This document shows, one piece after another, positions 1 to 5,794 of a stretch of DNA of 8,360 bases. The notes under the pieces were generated by a model. That model had not been told where the DNA came from. It saw only the letters and a list, made by a program, of their open reading frames with translations, and ran no database searches. This DNA is from Actinomycetota bacterium (GTDB taxonomy: Bacteria; Actinomycetota; Thermoleophilia; Solirubrobacterales; Solirubrobacteraceae). The stretch spans positions 1-8,360 of the forward strand of contig WLNX01000069.1 in assembly GCA_009699565.1 (NCBI GenBank). The letters are read 5' to 3'. Within the stretch, counting starts at the first letter, position 1. Each line of letters opens with the position of its first letter. The position numbers and the translations under genes are program-made.

Positions 1-1
1 G

Positions 2-766
2 AAGCTTCAGCGGGCTCTGCACATCCCCGTGGACGGAGTCTTTGGCCCGACCACAAAGCGTTTCGTAAAGCGCTTTCAGCGGATGCATCACCTTAAGGGA
101 GATGGGATCGTTGGGCCGGCGACTTGGTCTGCCCTCAAGGTCCGCAGCTCTGCGCCGAGGCGCCAGAGTGGCGGTTCAGGCAAGTCGTCTGCCGTCAAGA
201 CATTGCAGCGACGGCTCCACATCGGAGTCGACGGCGTCTTCGGACCAGGCACCAGCTCAGCTGTAAAGCGGTTCCAATCGCGCCACGGTTTGACCGCAGA
301 CGGGGTTGTTGGACCAGCAACCTGGAGGGCTCTGGGGTTCAGCGCCAAGAGGCCGGTTCTCAAACGCCGCAGCGGTGGTGGCGGCGGCAGCAGCGGAGTC
401 CCGACGCGGATTGCCCGCGCAATTCGGGCAGCCAACCGAATCGCGAGGCGCCCATACGTCTACGGCGGCGGTCACGGCTCGTTCAGATCGAGCGGGTACG
501 ACTGCTCAGGCTCCGCCTCTTACGTCCTCCACGCAGCAGGAGTCCTGAATAGCGCGCTTCCTTCCGGGAGCTTCATGCGATGGGGCTCGCCGGGGCGCGG
601 AAGGTGGATCACCATCTATGCCAACGGCGGACACATGTTCTTGACGATCAAGACTCCAAGCGGCGTCCGTCGCTATGACACCTCCGGGATGGATGACGGT
701 ACGCGCTGGGACCGGCGTATGCGCTCCAGCAGCGGCTACTCGGTCAGGCACCCGACCGGCCTCTGA
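2..766 (+). CDS. Peptidoglycan-binding protein with C-terminal NlpC/P60-like domain (5' partial)
   Basis: The reading frame is open from the first bases of the window, so the true start lies upstream; the GTG at 29 is an internal Val codon in the first wall-binding module. Two PG_binding_1-type modules are visible, about nt 5-157 and 194-353. Each carries the VDGVFGP...VKRFQ...DG(I/V)VGPATW pattern, which binds peptidoglycan in known families. A basic, Gly/Ser-rich linker follows (nt 354-400). The C-terminal domain of roughly 120 residues has a Y-DCSG-S motif with Cys at nt 503-505, and GGHM with His at nt 632-634. These match the Cys and His placement of NlpC/P60 cysteine peptidases, which cleave peptide stems in the wall. 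The third polar residue is not certain. The likely role is a secreted or wall-associated peptidoglycan hydrolase or remodelling enzyme; the signal peptide would lie outside the window. A non-catalytic wall-binding role is possible. Confidence 0.88.
   Translation, partial: KLQRALHIPVDGVFGPTTKRFVKRFQRMHHLKGDGIVGPATWSALKVRSSAPRRQSGGSGKSSAVKTLQRRLHIGVDGVFGPGTSSAVKRFQSRHGLTADGVVGPATWRALGFSAKRPVLKRRSGGGGGSSGVPTRIARAIRAANRIARRPYVYGGGHGSFRSSGYDCSGSASYVLHAAGVLNSALPSGSFMRWGSPGRGRWITIYANGGHMFLTIKTPSGVRRYDTSGMDDGTRWDRRMRSSSGYSVRHPTGL
5..353 (+). repeat. Tandem pair of peptidoglycan-binding modules
   Basis: Two copies of a module of about 50 codons lie in tandem inside the first gene, at about nt 5-157 and 194-353, separated by a short Ser/Gly/Arg-rich linker. 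At protein level they share the order LQR-LHI-VDGVFGP-T-----VKRFQ--H-L--DG-VGPATW-AL. The DNA copies have diverged, so this is an old domain duplication and not a recent repeat. The first copy is probably complete or nearly so, and more copies may lie upstream. Confidence 0.8.
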
Positions 767-775
767 GTCGAAGTG

Positions 776-795
776 CGGCGGGGTATGCTCCGCCG
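776..795 (+). other. GC-rich hairpin just upstream of the reductase start
   Basis: Positions 776-783 can pair with 788-795 as an 8-bp stem containing one G-U pair, closed by the tetraloop TATG. No T-tract follows, so it is not a standard intrinsic terminator. It lies 9 bases after the stop of the upstream gene and abuts the GTG at 796. It also contains the putative -10 hexamer of the next gene. It may weakly end transcription of the cell-wall gene, or it may be a by-product of GC-rich sequence. Confidence 0.4.
784..789 (+). promoter_or_regulatory. Putative -10 box (TATGCT) for a leaderless transcript
   Basis: TATGCT fits the actinobacterial -10 pattern TANNNT and ends six bases before the GTG at 796. 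Transcription would start at or within a base of the start codon. No Shine-Dalgarno-like sequence precedes that codon. No clear -35 box is seen 16-19 bases upstream. The same spacing recurs before three other genes here. Confidence 0.5.
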
Positions 796-1755
796 GTGAA
801 CTCAAATCAAGCCGCAGGCGGGTCATTTCCGGGAGATCGGGAGATGGGCTCGGACGGAAGTTTTCAGCGCCAACAGAGCGTCTTTCGTTCATTCGTTGAA
901 GACGACCCGAACGCCGAGTTCCCGGCCGAGTCGGGGAGGTACCACCTCTACGTTTCGCTGGCATGTCCATGGGCATCCCGGGTAGTCATCGTGCGGGCGC
1001 TCAAGGGGCTCGAGCAGGCAATTGGCATGACCGTCGTCGACCCGGTGCGCGATGAAAAGGGATGGCGTTTCCGCGAGCAGGCGCCGGATACGGTCAACGG
1101 CTTTGAGTACCTTTCCGAGGCGTATCTCGCTTGTGACCCCGCCTTCTCTGACCGGGTCACCGTGCCTGTCCTGTGGGATACCCGCCAAGGATTGATAGTC
1201 AACAATGAGAGCTCCGAGATCATGCGGATGCTGGAGCTTGAGTTCGACCGCTTTGCTGAGCGCCCCGAGGTCGATCTCCTTCCGGACGCTAAGCGCTCGC
1301 AGATCGACGAGCTGAATTCGTGGATCTACCCGCTCATCAACAACGGGGTCTACGCAGCCGGATTCGCAGCTACCCAAGAGGCCTATGACCGGGCCGTCAG
1401 GTCCCTCTTCGACGCATTGGACAGGGCCGACGCGCTGCTTGCAGAGAGCCGTTTCCTTTGTGGGCCCGAGCCGACAGAGGCAGACTGGCGGCTGTTCGTC
1501 ACTCTCGTCCGCTTCGACGCCGCATACGTCGGACACTTCAAGTGCAACATCCGCAGAATCGCCGATTACCCGAATCTTTCGGGTTACCTGCGCGACTGCT
1601 ATCAATGGCCGGGGATCGCCGACACCGTCGACATCGACCAAATCAAGCGCCACTACTACATGACTCATCCTGAGATCAATCCGACGAGGATCGTCCCGGA
1701 TGGGCCGGAGCTCGATCTGACGTCAGACCCCGGGCGCTCTCCCGCCGGGGCGTAA
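796..1755 (+). CDS. Glutathionyl-hydroquinone reductase (ECM4/YqjG-type GST)
   Basis: The 319-residue product resembles E. coli YqjG and yeast Ecm4 along its whole length. Xi-class GSTs of this type use an active-site Cys to reduce glutathionyl-hydroquinones to free hydroquinones in the cytosol. Visible signatures are RYHLYVSLACPWASR with catalytic Cys57, VTVPVLWD and NNESSEIMRM in the thioredoxin-fold half, then the helical half with IDELNSWIYPLINNGVYAAGFA, TEADWRLFVTLVRFD, YVGHFKCN and the C-terminal HYY...INPT. Length matches the family. The GTG at 796 is preferred because a TANNNT box ends six bases before it. The in-frame ATG at 844 is the alternative: it has a GGGAG-like sequence nearby and keeps all core motifs. 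The stop overlaps the start of the synthetase gene by one base, so the two are probably cotranscribed and translationally coupled. The thiol used in vivo is unknown; many actinobacteria make mycothiol instead of glutathione. Confidence 0.93.
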   Translation: MNSNQAAGGSFPGDREMGSDGSFQRQQSVFRSFVEDDPNAEFPAESGRYHLYVSLACPWASRVVIVRALKGLEQAIGMTVVDPVRDEKGWRFREQAPDTVNGFEYLSEAYLACDPAFSDRVTVPVLWDTRQGLIVNNESSEIMRMLELEFDRFAERPEVDLLPDAKRSQIDELNSWIYPLINNGVYAAGFAATQEAYDRAVRSLFDALDRADALLAESRFLCGPEPTEADWRLFVTLVRFDAAYVGHFKCNIRRIADYPNLSGYLRDCYQWPGIADTVDIDQIKRHYYMTHPEINPTRIVPDGPELDLTSDPGRSPAGA

Positions 1756-3749
1756 TGACAGGCGAACCGACGATCGACTGGCAGCCGTCGGTCGCCCAGA
1801 TCGATTCGACCAATCTGGCGGCCTATGTGGGCTGGCTGAACGGCGAGCGCGGAGGCGACTTCTCGGTGGCCGACTATCAGCTCCTCCAGCGTTGGTCGGC
1901 CTCGGAGATCGAGGAGTTTTGGAGCTCGATCTGGGCATACTTTGAAGTGCAGGCGGACGGTGACCCCAGCGTGGTTCTGGCTGAGAGGAAGATGCCGGGA
2001 GCAAAGTGGTTCCCTGACGTGCGCGTCAACTTCGCCGAGCACATCTTCCGGGGGCGCGATCCAGCCGCCACGGCGATCGTGGAGCGGGGCGAGCTCAGAT
2101 CGCTGCGCGAGATCAGCTGGGGCGAGCTCCAGCAACGAACTGCCGCCGTCGCCGGAGGGCTCGCCGCAATGGGGGTGACCCAAGGCGACAGGGTGGCTGC
2201 ATATCTGCCGAACTGCTCTGAGGCGGTAGTCGGATTTCTTGCCGCCGCGAGCCTCGGGGCGATCTGGTCAAGCTGCTCGCCCGACTTTGGCGCTGAGAGC
2301 GTCACCGATCGCTTCGCCCAGATCGAGCCCAAGGTGCTTATTGCAGTTGACGGGTATTCCTACAACGGTCGGCGCCATGACCGCTTGGCGGAGGTAGCGC
2401 GGATTGAGAGTGCGCTGCCAAGCGTCGAGCAGACGGTCGTCCTCGGGTACCTCAACGACTCGCCGCCCCTTTCCGGCCTGAGGGCCGCAGTGCCTTGGGA
2501 TGAGGCCTTCCCGGCGCAGGGAGACGCTCGTCTCGAGTTCGAGAGGGTTCCGTTTGACGAGCCGCTCTGGATTCTCTACTCATCCGGGACCACCGGAATG
2601 CCAAAACCGATCGTCCACGGGCATGGCGGGATCCTGCTCGAACATCTCAAGAAGATGTCGCTTCACCTTGATGCACGGCCAGGCGACAGAGTCTTTTGGT
2701 TCACGACGACCGGCTGGATGATGTGGAACTTCCTCGTCGGCGTGCTCCTCACCGATGCTGCGATTGTGCTCTACGACGGTAGTCCTGCATGGCCATCGCG
2801 AGACGGCCTTTGGGACCTCGCCGAGGAGGCCGGCGTTACCTGCTTCGGCGCCGGCGCCGCATATTTGGTGGGCTGCATGCGCGAGCAGATTGTTCCGCGG
2901 ACGACGGCGCGTCCGCTTGCGGATCTCCGCAGCATTGGATCGACTGGATCTCCGCTGCCCCCGGAAGCATTTCGCTGGGTAAGCGATCAGTTCGATGGAC
3001 AGTTGTGGCTCTTCTCTACCAGCGGCGGGACCGATGTCTGCACGGCATTCGTTGGCGGCTGTCCGGTGCTCCCGGTCTATGAGGGAGAGCTTCAGGCTGC
3101 CTCTCTGGGCGTCAGCTTGGCCGCCTTCAATGAGCGCGGAGAGGCGGTAGTGGGGGAGGTGGGGGAGCTGGTCCTCACCGAGCCGCTCCCATCGATGCCA
3201 GTCATGTTCTGGGGCGACGGCGACGGCAGTCGGCTGCGCGAGAGCTACTACGAAATGTTCCCGGGCATCTGGAGGCACGGCGACTGGATCAAGCTGACCG
3301 AGCGCGGCACGGCGATCATCTATGGACGCTCAGATTCGACGATCAACCGCGGCGGTATCCGCATCGGGACTTCTGAGATCTACCGGGCCGTGCTGAGCGA
3401 AGCTGCGATCGTTGACGCGTTGGTCGTTGATTTGCCGACCGACGCGATCGGTTCGGAGAGCTCGATCCTGCTCTTCGTGGTGATGGCCGACGGTGTTGAC
3501 CTTGACGATGCGATGGTTTCCCGGATAGCCGCCGACCTGCGCGAAAGATGTTCGCCGCGTCATGTCCCCGACGAGGTGATCGCAGTTCCGTCGGTGCCGC
3601 GCACAATCTCCGGGAAGTTGTTGGAGGTTCCTGTGAAGCGAATCTTGATGGGGGTTGACCCGGAGACGGCCGCCAGTCGCGGCTCGCTTGCCGATCCCGG
3701 CGCTCTCGACTGGTTTATCGACTACGCGGGGCGGCTCTCGGCCGACTAG
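1755..3749 (+). CDS. Acetoacetyl-CoA synthetase (acetoacetate-CoA ligase)
   Basis: The 664-residue product is a full-length acyl-adenylate-forming enzyme of the ANL superfamily. It would convert acetoacetate, CoA and ATP to acetoacetyl-CoA, AMP and PPi in the cytosol, salvaging ketone bodies or feeding polyester or isoprenoid precursors. An ACAS_N-type N-terminus (YQLLQRWSASEIEEFW, near residues 37-56) is followed by the AMP-binding P-loop-like motif YSSGTTGMPKPIVH starting at residue 275. Next come STSGGTDVCTAF near 421-432, YGRSDSTINRGGIRIG from residue 523 (Asp527 expected to contact the ribose) and PRTISGK-LEVPVK, where Lys621 is the expected catalytic lysine. The STSGGTDVC and EVPVKRIL stretches favour acetoacetyl-CoA synthetase over acetyl- or propionyl-CoA synthetase. 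The ATG overlaps the preceding stop (TAATG), and no strong ribosome site is seen, so reinitiation is likely. Substrate is assigned by motif similarity only. Confidence 0.93.
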   Translation: MTGEPTIDWQPSVAQIDSTNLAAYVGWLNGERGGDFSVADYQLLQRWSASEIEEFWSSIWAYFEVQADGDPSVVLAERKMPGAKWFPDVRVNFAEHIFRGRDPAATAIVERGELRSLREISWGELQQRTAAVAGGLAAMGVTQGDRVAAYLPNCSEAVVGFLAAASLGAIWSSCSPDFGAESVTDRFAQIEPKVLIAVDGYSYNGRRHDRLAEVARIESALPSVEQTVVLGYLNDSPPLSGLRAAVPWDEAFPAQGDARLEFERVPFDEPLWILYSSGTTGMPKPIVHGHGGILLEHLKKMSLHLDARPGDRVFWFTTTGWMMWNFLVGVLLTDAAIVLYDGSPAWPSRDGLWDLAEEAGVTCFGAGAAYLVGCMREQIVPRTTARPLADLRSIGSTGSPLPPEAFRWVSDQFDGQLWLFSTSGGTDVCTAFVGGCPVLPVYEGELQAASLGVSLAAFNERGEAVVGEVGELVLTEPLPSMPVMFWGDGDGSRLRESYYEMFPGIWRHGDWIKLTERGTAIIYGRSDSTINRGGIRIGTSEIYRAVLSEAAIVDALVVDLPTDAIGSESSILLFVVMADGVDLDDAMVSRIAADLRERCSPRHVPDEVIAVPSVPRTISGKLLEVPVKRILMGVDPETAASRGSLADPGALDWFIDYAGRLSAD

Positions 3750-4096
3750 TTGTCGTCGCTGCGGGCGCGCGCGTCGGCCGCCGATTCCCGCTCCTCGGCG
3801 GTCTCGATCACCCCGAGAAGCTCGCCGACTCGGCAGACCAGAAGCCTTTCTTCCTCCACCTCAACCCAAACTCCGGCTGAGGCCGGGAAGACAACATGGT
3901 CGCCTGGCGCAACCGGCATTTGGACGCCGGCAGACTGCCACCAGTCGATTCCAAGCCCAATCGAGAGGACGATCCCGTGCTGAGGCGGAGGCTCGTTGTT
4001 CCCGGGCGCCACCAGCAGCCCGGAGCGGCGGAAGCGCTCCGGTTCCAGCTCCTTGATCACAACGCGGTCAAATAGCGGTCTTAGCTGTTGACGCAT
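3746..4096 (-). CDS. GroES/Cpn10-like co-chaperonin, divergent orphan
   Basis: The 116-residue product has the Cpn10 fold signature. LRPLFDRVVIKELEPE forms the first strand (residues 5-20). A mobile-loop region follows in which SGLLVAP (25-31) replaces the usual GGIVLP. Then come HGIVLSIGLG (40-49), APGDHVVFP (63-71) and a C-terminal ERLLVCRVGELLGVI (83-97). Known Cpn10 proteins cap GroEL rings, and the IVL tripeptide of the mobile loop contacts the GroEL apical domain; here it would be LLV. Two differences stand out: a Trp-Trp pair (IDWWQSAGVQ, 50-59) in the roof-loop region, and an acidic, Ala/Arg-rich tail of about 19 residues. No GroEL gene is adjacent. The start at 4096 follows a TACACT box by six bases with no Shine-Dalgarno sequence. 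The stop lies inside a CTAG shared with the opposite gene. It may be a working co-chaperonin paralogue or a Cpn10-fold protein with another partner. Confidence 0.85.
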   Translation of the reverse strand: MRQQLRPLFDRVVIKELEPERFRRSGLLVAPGNNEPPPQHGIVLSIGLGIDWWQSAGVQMPVAPGDHVVFPASAGVWVEVEEERLLVCRVGELLGVIETAEERESAADARARSDDN

Positions 4097-4102
4097 CGGT
4101 CA

Positions 4103-4108
4103 AGTGTA
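4103..4108 (-). promoter_or_regulatory. Putative -10 box (TACACT) for leaderless Cpn10-like mRNA
   Basis: Read on the minus strand, TACACT fits TANNNT and is followed by six bases and then the ATG at 4096. This implies a transcript beginning at the start codon. No -35 match is evident. The box lies in the 45-base divergent gap shared with the cupin gene. Confidence 0.5.
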
Positions 4109-4129
4109 GGTCAGCCTGCGAGCCGCGTA

Positions 4130-4135
4130 TATTTT
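4130..4135 (+). promoter_or_regulatory. Putative -10 box (TATTTT) for leaderless cupin mRNA
   Basis: TATTTT lies in an A/T-rich patch (4128-4135) that stands out in GC-rich DNA. It ends six bases before the ATG at 4142. TATATT at 4128-4133 is an overlapping alternative. There is no Shine-Dalgarno sequence and no clear -35 box. Confidence 0.5.
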
Positions 4136-4141
4136 CCGGCA

Positions 4142-4507
4142 ATGGAGATTTCGCGAATAGACACGGCTGACGGCTTCATCACCGACGACGGGTCGACTAT
4201 CCACGAATTGGCTGGGCGCGTGAGCCTTGCCACGGTCAATCAGAGCCTCGCGCAGGCGACGATCGAAGTCGGCGGCGCGACTACCGCTCACTTTCACATT
4301 GAAGCTGAGGAGATCTACTACCTGACGGCAGGCTCCGGCAGGCTGCGGATTGGCGAAGTTGAGGCCAATGTGGCGGCCGGCGACTGCATCGTTATCGCGC
4401 CTGGAGCCGTCCACAAGCTCTGGAATACAGGCGACGAACCCCTAACGCTGCTCTGCTGCTGCTCGCCGCCGTACAGGCACGAGGACACCGTTCTCGTCGA
4501 TTCCTAG
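4142..4507 (+). CDS. Small single-domain cupin protein
   Basis: The 121-residue product is one conserved cupin barrel. Motif 1 reads HFHIEAEEIYYLTAGSG, with His50, His52 and Glu56 or Glu57 as expected metal ligands. Motif 2 reads GDCIVIAPGAVHKLWN, with His91 as the fourth ligand. It ends with a Cys triplet and SPPYRHEDT, seen in many small mannose-6-phosphate-isomerase-like cupins. All four metal-ligand positions are present, so metal binding is likely, but the substrate cannot be read from sequence. The ATG at 4142 is chosen because the MEISRID start precedes the conserved fold and the TATTTT box ends six bases before it. An in-frame TTG at 4088 would add 18 unrelated residues and overlap the Cpn10-like gene. 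It is transcribed divergently from that gene and convergently with the next, so it is probably a single-gene transcript. Confidence 0.9.
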   Translation: MEISRIDTADGFITDDGSTIHELAGRVSLATVNQSLAQATIEVGGATTAHFHIEAEEIYYLTAGSGRLRIGEVEANVAAGDCIVIAPGAVHKLWNTGDEPLTLLCCCSPPYRHEDTVLVDS

Positions 4508-4627
4508 CCGATCGCCTCCCTGCTTCGCTCGCAGGGTTACATAATCCACATTATCGGGCGTTGCAACCGCGAGGATTGCTGGTTCGGAGCGGTACCGCCC
4601 TGTCCGGTGCCCGGGTGAGGCGACGCG
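4508..4627. other. Convergent intergenic spacer, no gene seen
   Basis: This 120-base spacer separates the stops of the cupin and the metallo-hydrolase genes. It holds a GC hairpin at 4518-4536, an A/T-only 5-bp inverted repeat at 4541-4554 and the palindrome GCGGTACCGC at 4589-4598. I see no tRNA fold and no convincing small gene. Confidence 0.6.
4518..4536 (+). terminator. Candidate hairpin terminator after the cupin gene
   Basis: CCCTGC at 4518-4523 pairs exactly with GCAGGG at 4531-4536 around a 7-base loop, starting 11 bases after the cupin stop. Only two T residues follow, so it is not a classic intrinsic terminator. Hairpins without a T-tract are often proposed as terminators in actinobacteria. 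It could serve the cupin transcript or, in reverse, the converging metallo-hydrolase transcript. Confidence 0.4.
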
Positions 4628-5710
4628 CTACCCGATCGGTCCGCGGGAGAACAGGGTCGTTCGGTCGACCTCGCGGCCTCCGACTACAAGGCTGTAGAGG
4701 TCGCCGTCGTTAGCGATCCACAGCGGACCTGTGAAGCGCTCTTTTGCGTCGCCGAGATAAGGCCCTTCTAGCGCCTTGATCGGAAGCGGCGGAATGACGT
4801 GAGTCAGCGCTAGCGCGCCGACCTTCGCGTTGCGCGCGGCGTCCGCTGCCTGGGCAGGTGTCGCGTGGTAATCGGTTACGTCCACGAGGATCTGAGCGCG
4901 GTTGAGGAAGCCTGCGTCCCGGCTCGCGTCTTCGACGAGCTTCAGCAAGTCAGCCGACAGCGCATCATGCACGAGCAGGTCTGCTCCCGTTGATGCCTCT
5001 ACAAGACTGTCCGAGTAGACGGTGTCGCCGCTTACGACGATGCTCCTTCCCTTGTAGTCGAAGCGATAGCCGACCGCCGGCGTTGCAGGCGAGTGATCCA
5101 CCTCGAACGCCGTGACAGTTAGTCCACCCTCCTCCAGCACCACGCAAGACTTCTCGCCTGCCGCGAACTCGAATGGCTCTGCCGTCATTCCAGCGCTCGA
5201 CGAGGGCGCGATTGCTTCGCCGTGGTGAGCTGTTCGGTAGGAGCTGTCGAGCGCGTAAGCCTCGTTGTAGCCGTCCACCACGCGGTCTACCCCGGTCGGT
5301 CCGAGGACTCGCAGCTTGGTCGAGGCGGCGTTCGCTACCCACCTCTGCAGCGCCATGCTGCCAAGCCCGCCGATGTGATCGGAATGGAAGTGAGTGAGTA
5401 GGACCGCCTCAATTCTGTCGGGCCGCAGTTGCATGCGATTGAAGGTTTCCGACGCCTTCTCCCCCGCGTCAACAACGTAGATCGCATCGCCGGCGATCAC
5501 GGCGACGCAGGGATTGCCGCGCTGCTCGTCGGGGATCGGCGAGCCGGAGCCGCAGATAGCGATGTGTAGCCCGTCCGGAAGGGCCCCGGCGGGATCGGCA
5601 GAGATCCGCTTGGGCAGAGCCTTCTTTGTGACCGCGATCGCAAGGCGACCGCGCAGGAACCAGCCGGTCAGGGCCGCAGGTACGAGGAACGCCAGCAAAC
5701 GCTTGGGCAC
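4628..5710 (-). CDS. Exported or membrane-anchored metallo-beta-lactamase-fold hydrolase
   Basis: From the GTG at 5710 the product has 360 residues. A short basic start and a hydrophobic stretch (about residues 4-18, LLAFLVPAALTGWFL) suggest an uncleaved membrane anchor or a signal peptide; no clear AxA cleavage site is seen. The metallo-beta-lactamase core has THFHSDHIGG with His107, His109, Asp111 and His112. It continues with VDHSPATPAVGYRF (His206), VVSGDT (Asp229) and ALTHVIPP (His304), preceded by DYHATPAQAA. This arrangement is typical of the arylsulfatase AtsA/RNase Z-like branch, which binds two zinc ions. The likely activity is hydrolysis of a sulfate or phosphate ester or a lactone; the substrate is not readable. 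The start at 5710 is preferred because GAAGGGAAG lies just upstream and the hydrophobic segment then sits at the N-terminus. A GTG at 5809 would add 33 residues and overlap the divergent gene. Confidence 0.87.
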   Translation of the reverse strand: MPKRLLAFLVPAALTGWFLRGRLAIAVTKKALPKRISADPAGALPDGLHIAICGSGSPIPDEQRGNPCVAVIAGDAIYVVDAGEKASETFNRMQLRPDRIEAVLLTHFHSDHIGGLGSMALQRWVANAASTKLRVLGPTGVDRVVDGYNEAYALDSSYRTAHHGEAIAPSSSAGMTAEPFEFAAGEKSCVVLEEGGLTVTAFEVDHSPATPAVGYRFDYKGRSIVVSGDTVYSDSLVEASTGADLLVHDALSADLLKLVEDASRDAGFLNRAQILVDVTDYHATPAQAADAARNAKVGALALTHVIPPLPIKALEGPYLGDAKERFTGPLWIANDGDLYSLVVGGREVDRTTLFSRGPIG

Positions 5711-5717
5711 AGAACTT

Positions 5718-5726
5718 CCCTTCTGA
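5718..5726 (-). promoter_or_regulatory. Ribosome-binding-like site supporting the 5710 start
   Basis: On the minus strand a purine-rich GAAGGGAAG-type stretch lies about seven bases before the GTG at 5710. It is the best Shine-Dalgarno-like sequence at any start in the window. It favours this start over the upstream GTG at 5809. Confidence 0.45.
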
Positions 5727-5758
5727 TCAGGGTGGAGGTCAAAAGCTAGCGCGATCCC

Positions 5759-5788
5759 TTGACAAGCGATTTTTGGCCGATTTATTGT
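5759..5788 (+). promoter_or_regulatory. Promoter (TTGACA-18-TATTGT) for the large secreted protein
   Basis: A perfect -35 hexamer TTGACA at 5759-5764 is followed by an 18-base spacer and the -10 hexamer TATTGT at 5783-5788. This -10 box ends six bases before the ATG at 5795, so the transcript should be leaderless. It is the best sigma-70-type promoter in the window. Confidence 0.65.
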
Positions 5789-5791
5789 CAA
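5759..5791. promoter_or_regulatory. Inverted repeat (TTGACAA-N19-TTGTCAA) over the promoter, operator candidate
   Basis: TTGACAA at 5759-5765 and TTGTCAA at 5785-5791 are exact reverse complements separated by 19 bases. The left arm covers the -35 box and the right arm overlaps the -10 box of the large secreted-protein gene. The same site lies upstream of the divergent metallo-hydrolase gene. A dimeric regulator binding here could control one or both genes. The arms may instead just be promoter elements that happen to be complementary. Confidence 0.4.
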
Positions 5792-5794
5792 TCG

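Noticed and set aside
889..1668. 259-codon open frame on the minus strand
   Set aside because: It lies entirely antisense to the reductase gene, whose motifs are unambiguous. Its translation shows no recognisable domain; long antisense frames are common in GC-rich genes.
2580..3278. 232-codon open frame on the minus strand
   Set aside because: It is antisense to the acetoacetyl-CoA synthetase core and its translation is low-complexity and Arg/Pro-rich. No domain or ribosome site is seen.
4088..4141. TTG start at 4088 for the cupin gene
   Set aside because: It would overlap the Cpn10-like start and add 18 residues not needed for the cupin fold. ATG 4142 has the TANNNT box at the right distance.
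4541..4554. ATAAT-CCAC-ATTAT inverted repeat as a terminator or operator
   Set aside because: A 5-bp A/T-only stem is too weak for a terminator, and no adjacent promoter makes it a convincing operator.
4524..4600. Possible tRNA, because of a GGTTCG string at 4581-4586
   Set aside because: No matching acceptor stem, anticodon arm or T-arm pairing could be built around it.
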